Part shown: positions 1 through 5,488 of the stretch, piece by piece
How the letters are laid out: every line of letters starts with the position of its first letter
Numbering within the stretch: the first letter of the stretch is position 1
Assembly: GCA_903905325.1 (NCBI GenBank)
Contig: CAIVGA010000031.1
Location: 1 to 20,227 of the forward strand
DNA from: an uncultured bacterium
Lineage (GTDB): Bacteria > Patescibacteriota > Minisyncoccia > Phycocordibacterales > PALSA-1337
DNA: 20,227 nucleotides
Reading direction: 5' to 3'
Program-made: the position numbers and the translations under genes
Notes under the pieces: generated by a model
Seen by the model: only the letters and a program-made list of their open reading frames with translations
The model's database searches: none
Told to the model about the DNA's origin: nothing

Positions 1-13
1 AGTATAATAAATA

Positions 14-19
14 TATAAT
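14..19 (+). promoter_or_regulatory. -10 box of the DUF4446 gene, near-leaderless
   Basis: A perfect TATAAT lies at 14-19, with a second copy at 3-8. The ATG at 28 follows the nearer box by 8 bases, so a transcript from it would start at or within a base or two of the start codon. No Shine-Dalgarno is present. The -35 region lies outside the window. The AT-richness here (almost only A and T) means a chance match is possible. Confidence 0.5.
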
Positions 20-27
20 ATAAATAT

Positions 28-507
28 ATGTCATTCATCACCACTATCTCAACAAATCCACTTTTAATCGGATTCTATGTTTTGTGTATTGTAACAATCG
101 TATTGCTCGTGCTCGTCATAATGTTATACATAAAATTGCGTAAATTCTTGGTTGGAATGGATTCTAAACATATTGGTGACTCTCTAACTTTCGTTTCATC
201 AAATCTCAAAGATCTTCAACAATTCAGAAAAGAGCTTGAGGTATATCTGACCGATGTCGAAAAGCGTCTCAAGAAAAGTGTACAAACCGTCAATACTGTC
301 AGATTTAATCCATTCAAAGGAACCGGCGGTGGTGGAAACCAAAGCTTTGCGACAGCATTTTTAAATGAAGAAAAAGACGGTGTCGTGATTTCTAGTCTAT
401 ATTCTCGTGAACATGTCAGTATCTTTTCCAAACCTATAAAAAATAGTAAATCAGAGTACGAGCTTTCAGAAGAAGAAAATGAGGCTATAAAAGGAACTAC
501 CAAATAA
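28..507 (+). CDS. DUF4446 family membrane-anchored protein
   Basis: A 159-aa protein with one strong N-terminal membrane segment (about residues 12-36) followed by a basic stretch, then a helical, probably coiled-coil region (about 50-90) and a C-terminal domain. The C-terminal half has the features I associate with DUF4446: a Gly-rich turn (about 100-104), a stretch reading SFATAFLNEEKDGVVISSLY, the REHVSIF motif, and a final LSEEENEAI helix. Function is unknown. The family is widespread in Firmicutes and candidate-phyla bacteria, often near chromosome-partition or translation genes (general knowledge). The start at 28 follows a TATAAT by 8 bases and gives the normal family length. The gene is convergent with the 114-aa minus-strand gene, and a hairpin at 547-576 lies between them. 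The family call is from memory of motif shape. Confidence 0.75.
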   Translation: MSFITTISTNPLLIGFYVLCIVTIVLLVLVIMLYIKLRKFLVGMDSKHIGDSLTFVSSNLKDLQQFRKELEVYLTDVEKRLKKSVQTVNTVRFNPFKGTGGGGNQSFATAFLNEEKDGVVISSLYSREHVSIFSKPIKNSKSEYELSEEENEAIKGTTK

Positions 508-546
508 CCTGAACGGATGAATTTATTGTTCGCATGAAAATAAAAA

Positions 547-576
547 AGAGGTGGTTGTCTTTCGATAACCTCCTCT
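547..576 (-). terminator. Intrinsic terminator of the 114-aa minus-strand gene
   Basis: Read on the minus strand, a 13-position stem (11 pairs, 2 mismatches) is capped by a GAAA tetraloop and followed by six T (542-547 on the plus strand are A). Sequence directly after the hairpin on the plus strand is not T-rich, so it is oriented for the minus strand. It may also insulate the convergent DUF4446 gene. Confidence 0.8.
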
Positions 577-602
577 CTGTTTGTGATTGATATCCGAAAA
601 AC

Positions 603-947
603 TTACGGCGAGACAATACGTATTGTCGGCAACTGGGCTTCGCGGATTACAACTTTATTTGGCGGAGTAAAAAAGATAATCATCCGTTCAGTAACCCTGA
701 GTAAGCAACACGTCTTATTCAAGACATATGTAATAGCGTCAGTTTTTTTTGATTTCGTACTGACGACCACAACAAATCCATACGGACCGCCACAACTCTT
801 TGGTAACTCTGTAAACGCCAACACGGATGTATCCCTCGGTACACCGAGCGAATCTGAGCCACAGAGGGTTTTAAGAAGCTCATCCCTGAACCACGAGCTC
901 TTATCACCAAAAAATATTTGAATAAGCGTTCCTTCCTTCGAATTCAT
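603..947 (-). CDS. Hypothetical 114-aa protein, monocistronic, SD-led
   Basis: A 114-aa protein I do not recognise. It was chosen over the overlapping plus-strand frame (583-921) because it has a complete expression context. Its ATG at 947 is preceded 8 bases upstream by GGAGG. A TTGACA - 17 bp - TATACA promoter lies about 50 bases further upstream, and an intrinsic terminator (547-576) lies about 25 bases after the stop. The protein is mixed alpha/beta in appearance, with no signal peptide or convincing membrane helix. It contains a hydrophobic strand GFVVVVST (about residues 57-64) and cysteines at about positions 29, 52 and in a CC pair near 80. The leader and promoter back onto infB, which is transcribed divergently. 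Function unknown. Coding status is supported by context rather than by homology. Confidence 0.6.
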   Translation of the reverse strand: MNSKEGTLIQIFFGDKSSWFRDELLKTLCGSDSLGVPRDTSVLAFTELPKSCGGPYGFVVVVSTKSKKTDAITYVLNKTCCLLRVTERMIIFFTPPNKVVIREAQLPTIRIVSP

Positions 948-1005
948 TTTCCCATCCTCCCCTTTTTATTTTAATTTTTCTATCTCCTGTACTTTGGCTA
1001 AAATA

Positions 1006-1034
1006 TGTATACCACTGTATAATTTTATTGTCAA
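1006..1034 (-). promoter_or_regulatory. Promoter of the 114-aa gene
   Basis: On the minus strand: TTGACA (1034-1029), a 17-bp spacer ending in TGG (extended -10 context), then TATACA (1011-1006). The predicted start is near 999, giving a leader of about 50 bases with GGAGG before the ATG at 947. Its -35 overlaps the infB -35 on the opposite strand by five base pairs. Confidence 0.65.
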
Positions 1035-1056
1035 ACTCATATTTCTCTGATATACT
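1028..1056 (+). promoter_or_regulatory. Promoter of infB-rbfA
   Basis: TTGTCA (1028-1033), a 17-bp spacer, TATACT (1051-1056) with TGA just before it (extended -10). The infB ATG at 1067 begins 10 bases after the -10, so the mRNA would have a leader of only a few bases and no Shine-Dalgarno. The same TCTGATATACTC string recurs at the dnaE start. Confidence 0.7.
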
Positions 1057-1066
1057 CACTTTTCTT

Positions 1067-2623
1067 ATGGCCTCATCCACTATATCTAAAAACACGTCCT
1101 CAATTCAAAAACGACCACCCATTGTCGTAGTTATGGGCCATATTGACCATGGAAAATCAACTCTTCTTGACTATATACGCAAAACTGACGTTGTTGGTGG
1201 TGAAGCCGGTGGTATTACGCAACATGTCGGTGCTTATCAAGCGGAACACACTTCTTCTGATGGTAAGAAGCACCCTATAACCTTCCTAGACACTCCAGGA
1301 CATGAGGCTTTCTGTTCTATACGTGAACGTGGCGCTCAAGCGGCTGATATCGCTATTCTCGTCGTTTCTGCGGAAGACGGAGTTAAACCTCAAACTTTGG
1401 ATGCTTGCAATGCCATAAAAGCTGAAAAAATTCCTTATGTCGTCGCCATCAACAAGATAGATAAGCCAAATGCCAATATTGATCAAGCCAAAGGTAGCCT
1501 AGGAGAAAATGAAATCTATGTCGAAGGTTGGGGTGGTGATATTCCATGTGTAGCTGTTTCTGCTATAAAAGGAACTGGAGTTTCTGAACTTTTGGATATG
1601 ATCATACTTGTGGCAGAACTGGCTGATCTCAAAACAGATCCCAAAAAACTTGCCGAGGGTATCGTCGTGGAATCAGAACTCAATACTCGCGAAGGTGTTT
1701 CCGCGACACTTCTTATCAAAGACGGAACTCTCTCAGCCGGATCTTTTGTTGTGGCTGGTTCATCGTTTGCACCAGTACGTTATATAGAAAATTTTCTCGG
1801 TAAGAAAATTGAATCTGCTGGTGCTTCCCTACCAGTCCAAATTGTCGGGTGGAACAAAGTGCCTACATGTGGTATTGATTTCATTACAGTCAAAACAAAG
1901 AAAGAAGCAGAAAAGTTGGCAGAGGAATTTGAGGCCAAAGAACGTACAAAAAGGTTGAAAGCAAAAACTCCAACTGTAACAAAAAAGGCTGATGACCAAG
2001 AACTTTCCATTGTAACTATTCCTATTATTATCAAAGCTGATGCCATCGGTAGCCTAGATGGTGTAAAACACGAACTTCTCAAAGTCACGCACGACAGAGT
2101 CAAACTCAAAATTGTTTCTGAAGGTATCGGCGATATAAACGAAAACGATGTGAAAACCGCTGTCGGTGATCCAAACATTATTATCGTCGGATTTAATGTA
2201 ACTCCTGACACAAAGACTGCTTCCATGATCGAACGTTCATCTGTTCCACTCAATATCAAAACATTTAAGATTATCTATGAGATGACTCAATATGTACAAT
2301 CTGTTCTTACTTCAAAGATTCCAAAAGAATACATCGAAGAAGTGAGTGGTTGTGCAAAAATTTTAGCTCTGTTTTCAAAAGAAAAAGACCGTCAAGTTAT
2401 CGGCGGTAAAGTAGAAACTGGTGTAATTAATACTGGAAACGATGTGCGTATTATGCGACGTGGTACCGAGATTGGTCGCGGTAAAGTCCGTGAACTTCAA
2501 TCAAAGAAGCTTCGCGTTAACGAGGTCGCACAAGGTTTTGAGTTTGGCACAATGATTGAAGCAAAAATGGAAATTGCTATTGGTGATCGAGTTGAAGCTG
2601 TGCATACAATTGAAAAGAAATAA
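1067..2623 (+). CDS. infB: Translation initiation factor IF-2 (core form)
   Basis: IF-2 is the GTPase that places initiator fMet-tRNA on the 30S subunit and promotes 50S joining. All G motifs are visible: GHIDHGKST (G1), DTPGHEAF (G3), NKID (G4) and SAIKGTG (G5). Domains II and III, and a C-terminal domain IV that would bind fMet-tRNA, follow (CAKILALFS... through GTMIEAKMEIAIGD). At 518 aa it lacks the long N-terminal extensions of most bacterial IF-2 proteins and starts almost directly at the G domain, as in reduced genomes. I place the start at the ATG at 1067 (MASSTISKN). The frame stays open back to a TTG at 1028, but that codon lies inside the -35 box, so it would not be transcribed from the predicted promoter. 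infB is followed 5 bases later by rbfA, a common bacterial pairing. Confidence 0.96.
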   Translation: MASSTISKNTSSIQKRPPIVVVMGHIDHGKSTLLDYIRKTDVVGGEAGGITQHVGAYQAEHTSSDGKKHPITFLDTPGHEAFCSIRERGAQAADIAILVVSAEDGVKPQTLDACNAIKAEKIPYVVAINKIDKPNANIDQAKGSLGENEIYVEGWGGDIPCVAVSAIKGTGVSELLDMIILVAELADLKTDPKKLAEGIVVESELNTREGVSATLLIKDGTLSAGSFVVAGSSFAPVRYIENFLGKKIESAGASLPVQIVGWNKVPTCGIDFITVKTKKEAEKLAEEFEAKERTKRLKAKTPTVTKKADDQELSIVTIPIIIKADAIGSLDGVKHELLKVTHDRVKLKIVSEGIGDINENDVKTAVGDPNIIIVGFNVTPDTKTASMIERSSVPLNIKTFKIIYEMTQYVQSVLTSKIPKEYIEEVSGCAKILALFSKEKDRQVIGGKVETGVINTGNDVRIMRRGTEIGRGKVRELQSKKLRVNEVAQGFEFGTMIEAKMEIAIGDRVEAVHTIEKK

Positions 2624-2628
2624 AAAAA

Positions 2629-2952
2629 ATGAATCAAAAAGATGAGAGACTAAAAGAAGTATTACGCGCCCTGGTCGCAGAGTTTTTTTCTCGTGAATCA
2701 AATCGTACTTCCCTTATCACTGTGACAAGTATTGAACTATATAGCCGTAATTCACGCGCCAAAATTCTCATAACTGTACTACCAGAAGACCAAGAAGCTG
2801 CTGCACTCGACTTTGCACATCGACAGCTCGGTGATTTGCGTGAATATGTCAACACTCACGCTCGTATTATGCGAACGCCGTTTTTTGATGTAGCAATAGA
2901 TAAAGGGGAAAAAAACCGCCAGAAGATAGAAGAAATTGATAAAGGTCTTTAA
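2629..2952 (+). CDS. rbfA: Ribosome-binding factor A
   Basis: A 107-aa protein with the RbfA layout, a single KH-like domain that assists maturation of the 30S subunit at the 16S rRNA 5' end. It has an N-terminal helix with RLKEVLRALVAEFF, the strand-helix unit VTSIELYSRNSRAKILITVL, and the C-terminal part with LREYVNTHARIMRTPFFDVAID. The last of these matches the usual RbfA ending, in which R...T/P leads into a strand with an acidic residue. The ATG is 5 bases after the infB stop and has no Shine-Dalgarno, so it is probably translated by coupling. The charged tail (KGEKNRQKIEEIDKGL) is typical. No terminator was found after the stop. The next gene has its own -35 only 4 bases downstream. Confidence 0.93.
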   Translation: MNQKDERLKEVLRALVAEFFSRESNRTSLITVTSIELYSRNSRAKILITVLPEDQEAAALDFAHRQLGDLREYVNTHARIMRTPFFDVAIDKGEKNRQKIEEIDKGL

Positions 2953-2956
2953 GAAA

Positions 2957-2984
2957 TTGACAAAAATATATAAGCGAGTAGCAT
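2957..2984 (+). promoter_or_regulatory. Possible promoter of the 127-aa gene
   Basis: A consensus TTGACA at 2957-2962 directly follows the rbfA stop. The best -10 is TAGCAT at 2979-2984 (16-bp spacer) or CATATT at 2982-2987 (19-bp spacer). Both are imperfect, so the -35 is convincing and the -10 is not. Either choice gives a leader of about 50 bases. Confidence 0.45.
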
Positions 2985-3042
2985 ATTAACCTAGTGTTGT
3001 ACAAACAAGAATGCGGTTAACTAACAACCTGGAGGGTTCGCA

Positions 3043-3426
3043 ATGCAGCGACAGCAAGCAGTTGGTGAATTAGCAACATCGACGACGGGTCATCAGAACC
3101 AGAAGCATTCACAAACGTTATGGAATCGTGTCTTCGGACTGACGGAGGAACAAAAAATGGTGGCACCCTTTGTTGAGGGTGACATCGTCGAAGTTAAAAA
3201 CCCGGCAAAAAAGTTCAGGACCGAAGATAAGACCGTGACTTGTCTTGAACTCGACGGACAAGTAGTCACCGGAATTGGTTATGTTCGGATGATCGAAGGT
3301 TCAGAATCCGAACGTGGTTCATGCGGGTGGATGATCCGGCTGGCGGATTATCCTAATATTGTGTTCGCGGCAGATAATTTTAACCGGCAAACAAAAAAGA
3401 AGGGTGTGGTTCACCAGTTGAACTAA
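3043..3426 (+). CDS. Hypothetical 127-aa protein, SD-led, possible small beta-barrel
   Basis: A 127-aa protein I cannot name. The start is well supported: ATG at 3043 preceded by GGAGG at 3031-3035. The first ~35 residues are polar and Gln/Thr/His-rich and look disordered. The remainder (about 40-127) contains several short beta-strand-like segments starting at FVEGDIVEVKNP, a pattern resembling SH3-like or KOW-like barrels, then VTCLELDGQVVTGIGYVRMIE, CGWMIRLADYPNIVFAAD and a basic tail. No signal peptide or membrane segment. It has its own putative promoter and a strong hairpin after the stop (3464-3494), so it is probably a single-gene unit. GC content looks higher than in the neighbouring infB operon. 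The fold suggestion is weak inference. Confidence 0.7.
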   Translation: MQRQQAVGELATSTTGHQNQKHSQTLWNRVFGLTEEQKMVAPFVEGDIVEVKNPAKKFRTEDKTVTCLELDGQVVTGIGYVRMIEGSESERGSCGWMIRLADYPNIVFAADNFNRQTKKKGVVHQLN

Positions 3427-3463
3427 CACCAATCTGTGCCTAGCCTCACAGCAAAGCACTAAG

Positions 3464-3494
3464 ACCGCTATCACCTCTCGAAGGTGGTAGCGGT
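3464..3494 (+). terminator. Hairpin terminator between converging units
   Basis: A long stem, ACCGCTA-x-CACCT paired with AGGTG-x-TAGCGGT around a short CTCGA loop, followed on the plus strand by TCTAAGTTTATAA. The T-tract is weak, but the stem is strong and sits about 40 bases after the 127-aa gene. It could also stop transcription of the tRNA-Cys/tRNA-Leu unit coming from the other side. Confidence 0.65.
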
Positions 3495-3521
3495 TCTAAG
3501 TTTATAATAAGAAATTTTTTG

Positions 3522-3609
3522 TGCCCGGGGTGGGAGTCGAACCCACACGACTTTTTTGAAGTCAAAGGATTTTAAGTCCTTCGTGTATAACCAGTTTCAC
3601 CACCCGGGC
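3522..3609 (-). tRNA. tRNA-Leu (anticodon UAA)
   Basis: Minus strand. Acceptor GCCCGGG (3609-3603) pairs with CCCGGGC (3529-3523), and the discriminator A is at 3522. The anticodon stem AAGGA/TCCTT holds the loop CTTAAAA, giving anticodon TAA. A long variable arm, typical of type II tRNAs such as Leu, precedes the T-arm GTGGG-TTCGACT-CCCAC. The 3' CCA is not encoded (the sequence continues CAAAA after the discriminator). Confidence 0.95.
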
Positions 3610-3641
3610 ATATAAACGAACCAATATATACTATCACTTTG

Positions 3642-3713
3642 AGGCCACGGTGGGAATCGAACCCACGCATAACAGTTTTGCAGACTGTCGACTTACCACT
3701 TGTCTACGTGGCC
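3642..3713 (-). tRNA. tRNA-Cys (anticodon GCA)
   Basis: Minus strand. Acceptor GGCCACG (3713-3707) pairs with CGTGGCC (3649-3643). The discriminator is U (3642), the known cysteine identity base. The anticodon stem ACAGT/ACTGT holds the loop CTGCAAA, anticodon GCA. T-arm GTGGG-TTCGATT-CCCAC. CCA is not encoded. It lies 16 bases after the rnhB stop and 32 bases before tRNA-Leu, so the three are probably one transcript. Confidence 0.95.
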
Positions 3714-3729
3714 AAGCTTTGATTCTATA

Positions 3730-4464
3730 TTATTTTAGGCTTTTTAGGAAACTCTTTCTGTGTATTTTTGATATCCCATGCTTTTTGATAGCTTTGTAAT
3801 GTGCTTTAGTGCCATAACCTTTGTGTATTTCAAATCCGTAATTAGGAAAATCTTTGGCTATTCTTTTCAATTTTCTATCTCGTAAAACTTTGGCACAAAT
3901 AGAAGCAAGGGCAATTATTGGTTCTTTGGCGTCACCATCAATAATAGTTTTTTGATTGATGTATCTTGAAGGAGCATAAAGAGAGCCATCAAGGAGAACT
4001 ACAGAGTTTTTTGGTAAAGAAGATCGGCTGGTTCTATCAGATCCTCGACCGATTTTATTCTCAAGTTTTTTGAGAGATCTACCTAGTGCGGATCTGATTG
4101 CATAAGAAAGTCCTCTGAGATCTATTGTTTTGGCACTAGAAAATGAGACTACCCAGAAAACTTCTGGAAGATTAGTGATAATATCTTTATCAGAAATTTT
4201 TGAATGTAATTTAATTTTTACAAACCACTCTTCCCTTTGCTTTTCAGTTAATTGTTTTGAATCTTTAACCCCACGAAATTGTTTTAAAGCATGTTGTTTG
4301 GCAGCGATGAATTTTATTCGATCATTCAAATAAAATTCAAATGCATCAAATTTTACCGCAAAAGCACCAACCGATACTGGTCCAGCCAGAGGTCCACGAC
4401 CAGCTTCGTCTATTCCAATCAAATATTTTATGCTGAAGTCTTTAATGTGCGACTCAATTTTCAT
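3730..4464 (-). CDS. rnhB: Ribonuclease HII
   Basis: RNase HII cuts the RNA strand of RNA/DNA hybrids and removes single ribonucleotides from DNA. The 244-aa protein carries the signature IGIDEAGRGPLAGPV (about residues 17-31; Asp19 and Glu20 are the first metal ligands), then VKDSKQLTEKQRE, the strand VVLLDGSLYAP with the next catalytic Asp, and the C-terminal block DAKEPIIALASICAKVLRDR...YGFEIHKGYGTKAHYKAI characteristic of RnhB. It is slightly longer than many RnhB proteins because of a polar insert (about 140-150, around GRGSDRTSRSS). The start at 4464 has an extended -10-like TGTCATAAT ending 6 bases upstream and no Shine-Dalgarno, so it is probably leaderless. The two tRNA genes follow directly. 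Confidence 0.96.
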   Translation of the reverse strand: MKIESHIKDFSIKYLIGIDEAGRGPLAGPVSVGAFAVKFDAFEFYLNDRIKFIAAKQHALKQFRGVKDSKQLTEKQREEWFVKIKLHSKISDKDIITNLPEVFWVVSFSSAKTIDLRGLSYAIRSALGRSLKKLENKIGRGSDRTSRSSLPKNSVVLLDGSLYAPSRYINQKTIIDGDAKEPIIALASICAKVLRDRKLKRIAKDFPNYGFEIHKGYGTKAHYKAIKKHGISKIHRKSFLKSLK

Positions 4465-4531
4465 AATATGATTATGACAGTCACCTAGTTGAAATACAAC
4501 ACTACAATTAAACGTGAATAAATAAAAAAAT

Positions 4532-4559
4532 CGCGGAAGGGTTGTAAATCCTTACCGCG
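4532..4559 (-). terminator. Strong intrinsic terminator of the ACT-domain gene
   Basis: On the minus strand, CGCGG-t-AAGG pairs with CCTT-CCGCG, followed by ATTTTTTTATTT (plus-strand A-run 4523-4530). A second perfect hairpin, CACACAG/CTGTGTG with a 4-base loop, lies between it and the stop codon, at about 4575-4593. Both are oriented to end the transcript of the gene at 4609-5298. Confidence 0.9.
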
Positions 4560-4608
4560 TTTTGTTGTTGGGTCACACACAGAGATCTGTGTGCAATCGT
4601 ATTCAAGA

Positions 4609-5298
4609 TCAGTTTGCCGGTACCATTGCAGGCGTCGTTCTGCCCACCTTCGATGGTTCGACATTGAGCAACTGGTTCCAATGCTGATACATGCCGAACT
4701 TGAAAACATTCTTCGTCAGGTTATCAATAGTATCCAGTACTTCTGGACGCCAAAGATTGCCTGTACGACGAAATTCCAAGTAATTAACTTCCCCAGCCTT
4801 GCCTAGACTGAGAGTTTCTGACCAGGTCACCTCAGCTTCTGCATTCTTCAAATGCCGAATAATTGCCTGTAAAGCGCCTGGCTTTTTTGACTTCGGCACG
4901 AAACAGATAGCCGCCTTGTTTTGATGATCCGTGTGAGTAATGTGGTACGCGTTGCTGATCAAATGAAAACAACCAGCACCAAAAGATTTGTCGAGCGACC
5001 AAACCGGTTGTTCAGCCACCACGGCAATCTCTTGATAATCCAGCACCCACATACCGATAACTTCTGTCGGCACGTTACCATTCCGTCGGACTTGCAAAAA
5101 TCCGAAATCAAACTTGCCGTCATCAATACCGTCGAAGAGTTCACAAGCATCGTGTACAATCACAGGATTTTGTTTGGACCGTTCACCAGATAGACTAATC
5201 CGTTCTGACAACCCATCCCTGTAGGTTTGAATTGCCAAATCTGGATTTTCCCCTGTCGGCACGTAAATGCCAACTTCTACTTCCTTTCTCATTACCAT
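4609..5298 (-). CDS. Prephenate-dehydratase-like protein with C-terminal ACT domain, catalytic half missing
   Basis: A 229-aa protein. Residues ~8-100 resemble the first part of prephenate dehydratase: VGIYVPTGENPDLAIQTY stands where the family has its GPxGTFS-type start, and FDGIDDGKFDFGFLQVRRNG where it has the F-x-AV-x-G-x-ADYG-V-P-EN segment. Residues ~127-210 look like its ACT domain: KAAICFVPKSKKPGALQAII, then EVNYLEFRRTGN and a final helix. The second dehydratase subdomain, including the catalytic Thr-Arg-Phe motif, appears to be missing: CFHLISNAYHI leads straight into the ACT part. I therefore doubt dehydratase activity and favour a ligand-binding or regulatory role. The start is ATG 5298, 9 bases after a GGAGG (GGAGGA at 5312-5307). 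The frame extends to 5502, but the promoter lies at 5399-5427. Single-gene unit with its own terminator. Confidence 0.65.
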   Translation of the reverse strand: MVMRKEVEVGIYVPTGENPDLAIQTYRDGLSERISLSGERSKQNPVIVHDACELFDGIDDGKFDFGFLQVRRNGNVPTEVIGMWVLDYQEIAVVAEQPVWSLDKSFGAGCFHLISNAYHITHTDHQNKAAICFVPKSKKPGALQAIIRHLKNAEAEVTWSETLSLGKAGEVNYLEFRRTGNLWRPEVLDTIDNLTKNVFKFGMYQHWNQLLNVEPSKVGRTTPAMVPAN

Positions 5299-5348
5299 AA
5301 ACCACTTCCTCCAATTATTAACTTTTAACGCATTGACTACATTTACAG

Positions 5349-5379
5349 GCACTTTCGTGCACATGTTTGACTGAGTCAA
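5349..5379 (-). promoter_or_regulatory. Two hairpins in the leader of the ACT-domain gene
   Basis: In the ~95-base leader, minus strand, TTGAC-TCA-GTCAA (5379-5367) is followed by GCAC-GAAA-GTGC (5360-5349), a stem with a GNRA tetraloop. They lie about 35 bases before the GGAGG. They could be simple mRNA-stabilising structures or a regulatory element. The first is also a near-palindromic DNA site that could bind a dimeric protein. Confidence 0.45.
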
Positions 5380-5398
5380 CATCCCCAATCCATGGCAA

Positions 5399-5427
5399 AA
5401 TCTACACCAGAAGTAGAATAAAGTCAA
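5399..5427 (-). promoter_or_regulatory. Promoter of the ACT-domain gene
   Basis: Minus strand: TTGACT (5427-5422), exactly 17 bp, TAGATT (5404-5399). The predicted start is near 5392, giving a leader of about 95 bases before the ATG at 5298. It is divergent from the dnaE promoter about 50 bp away. Confidence 0.65.
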
Positions 5428-5476
5428 GCCCATGTAATTGCGTGCGAAAACCCTCTCACCGTGGCCAACATTCTGA

Positions 5477-5482
5477 TATACT
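5477..5482 (+). promoter_or_regulatory. Extended -10 of dnaE, near-leaderless
   Basis: TATACT at 5477-5482 preceded by TGA, in the string TCTGATATACTC shared with the infB promoter. No -35 match is present 17 bp upstream. The ATG at 5489 starts 6 bases after the box, so the transcript would begin at the start codon itself. Confidence 0.6.
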
Positions 5483-5488
5483 CTTCTT

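Noticed and set aside
583..921. 112-aa open frame on the plus strand
   Set aside because: It overlaps the minus-strand 114-aa frame, which has an SD, promoter and terminator. The plus frame starts with a non-ATG codon and has none of these.
1028..1066. Upstream TTG extension of infB
   Set aside because: The TTG is part of the -35 hexamer. The predicted transcript starts about 35 bases downstream of it, and the ATG at 1067 gives the expected core IF-2 start.
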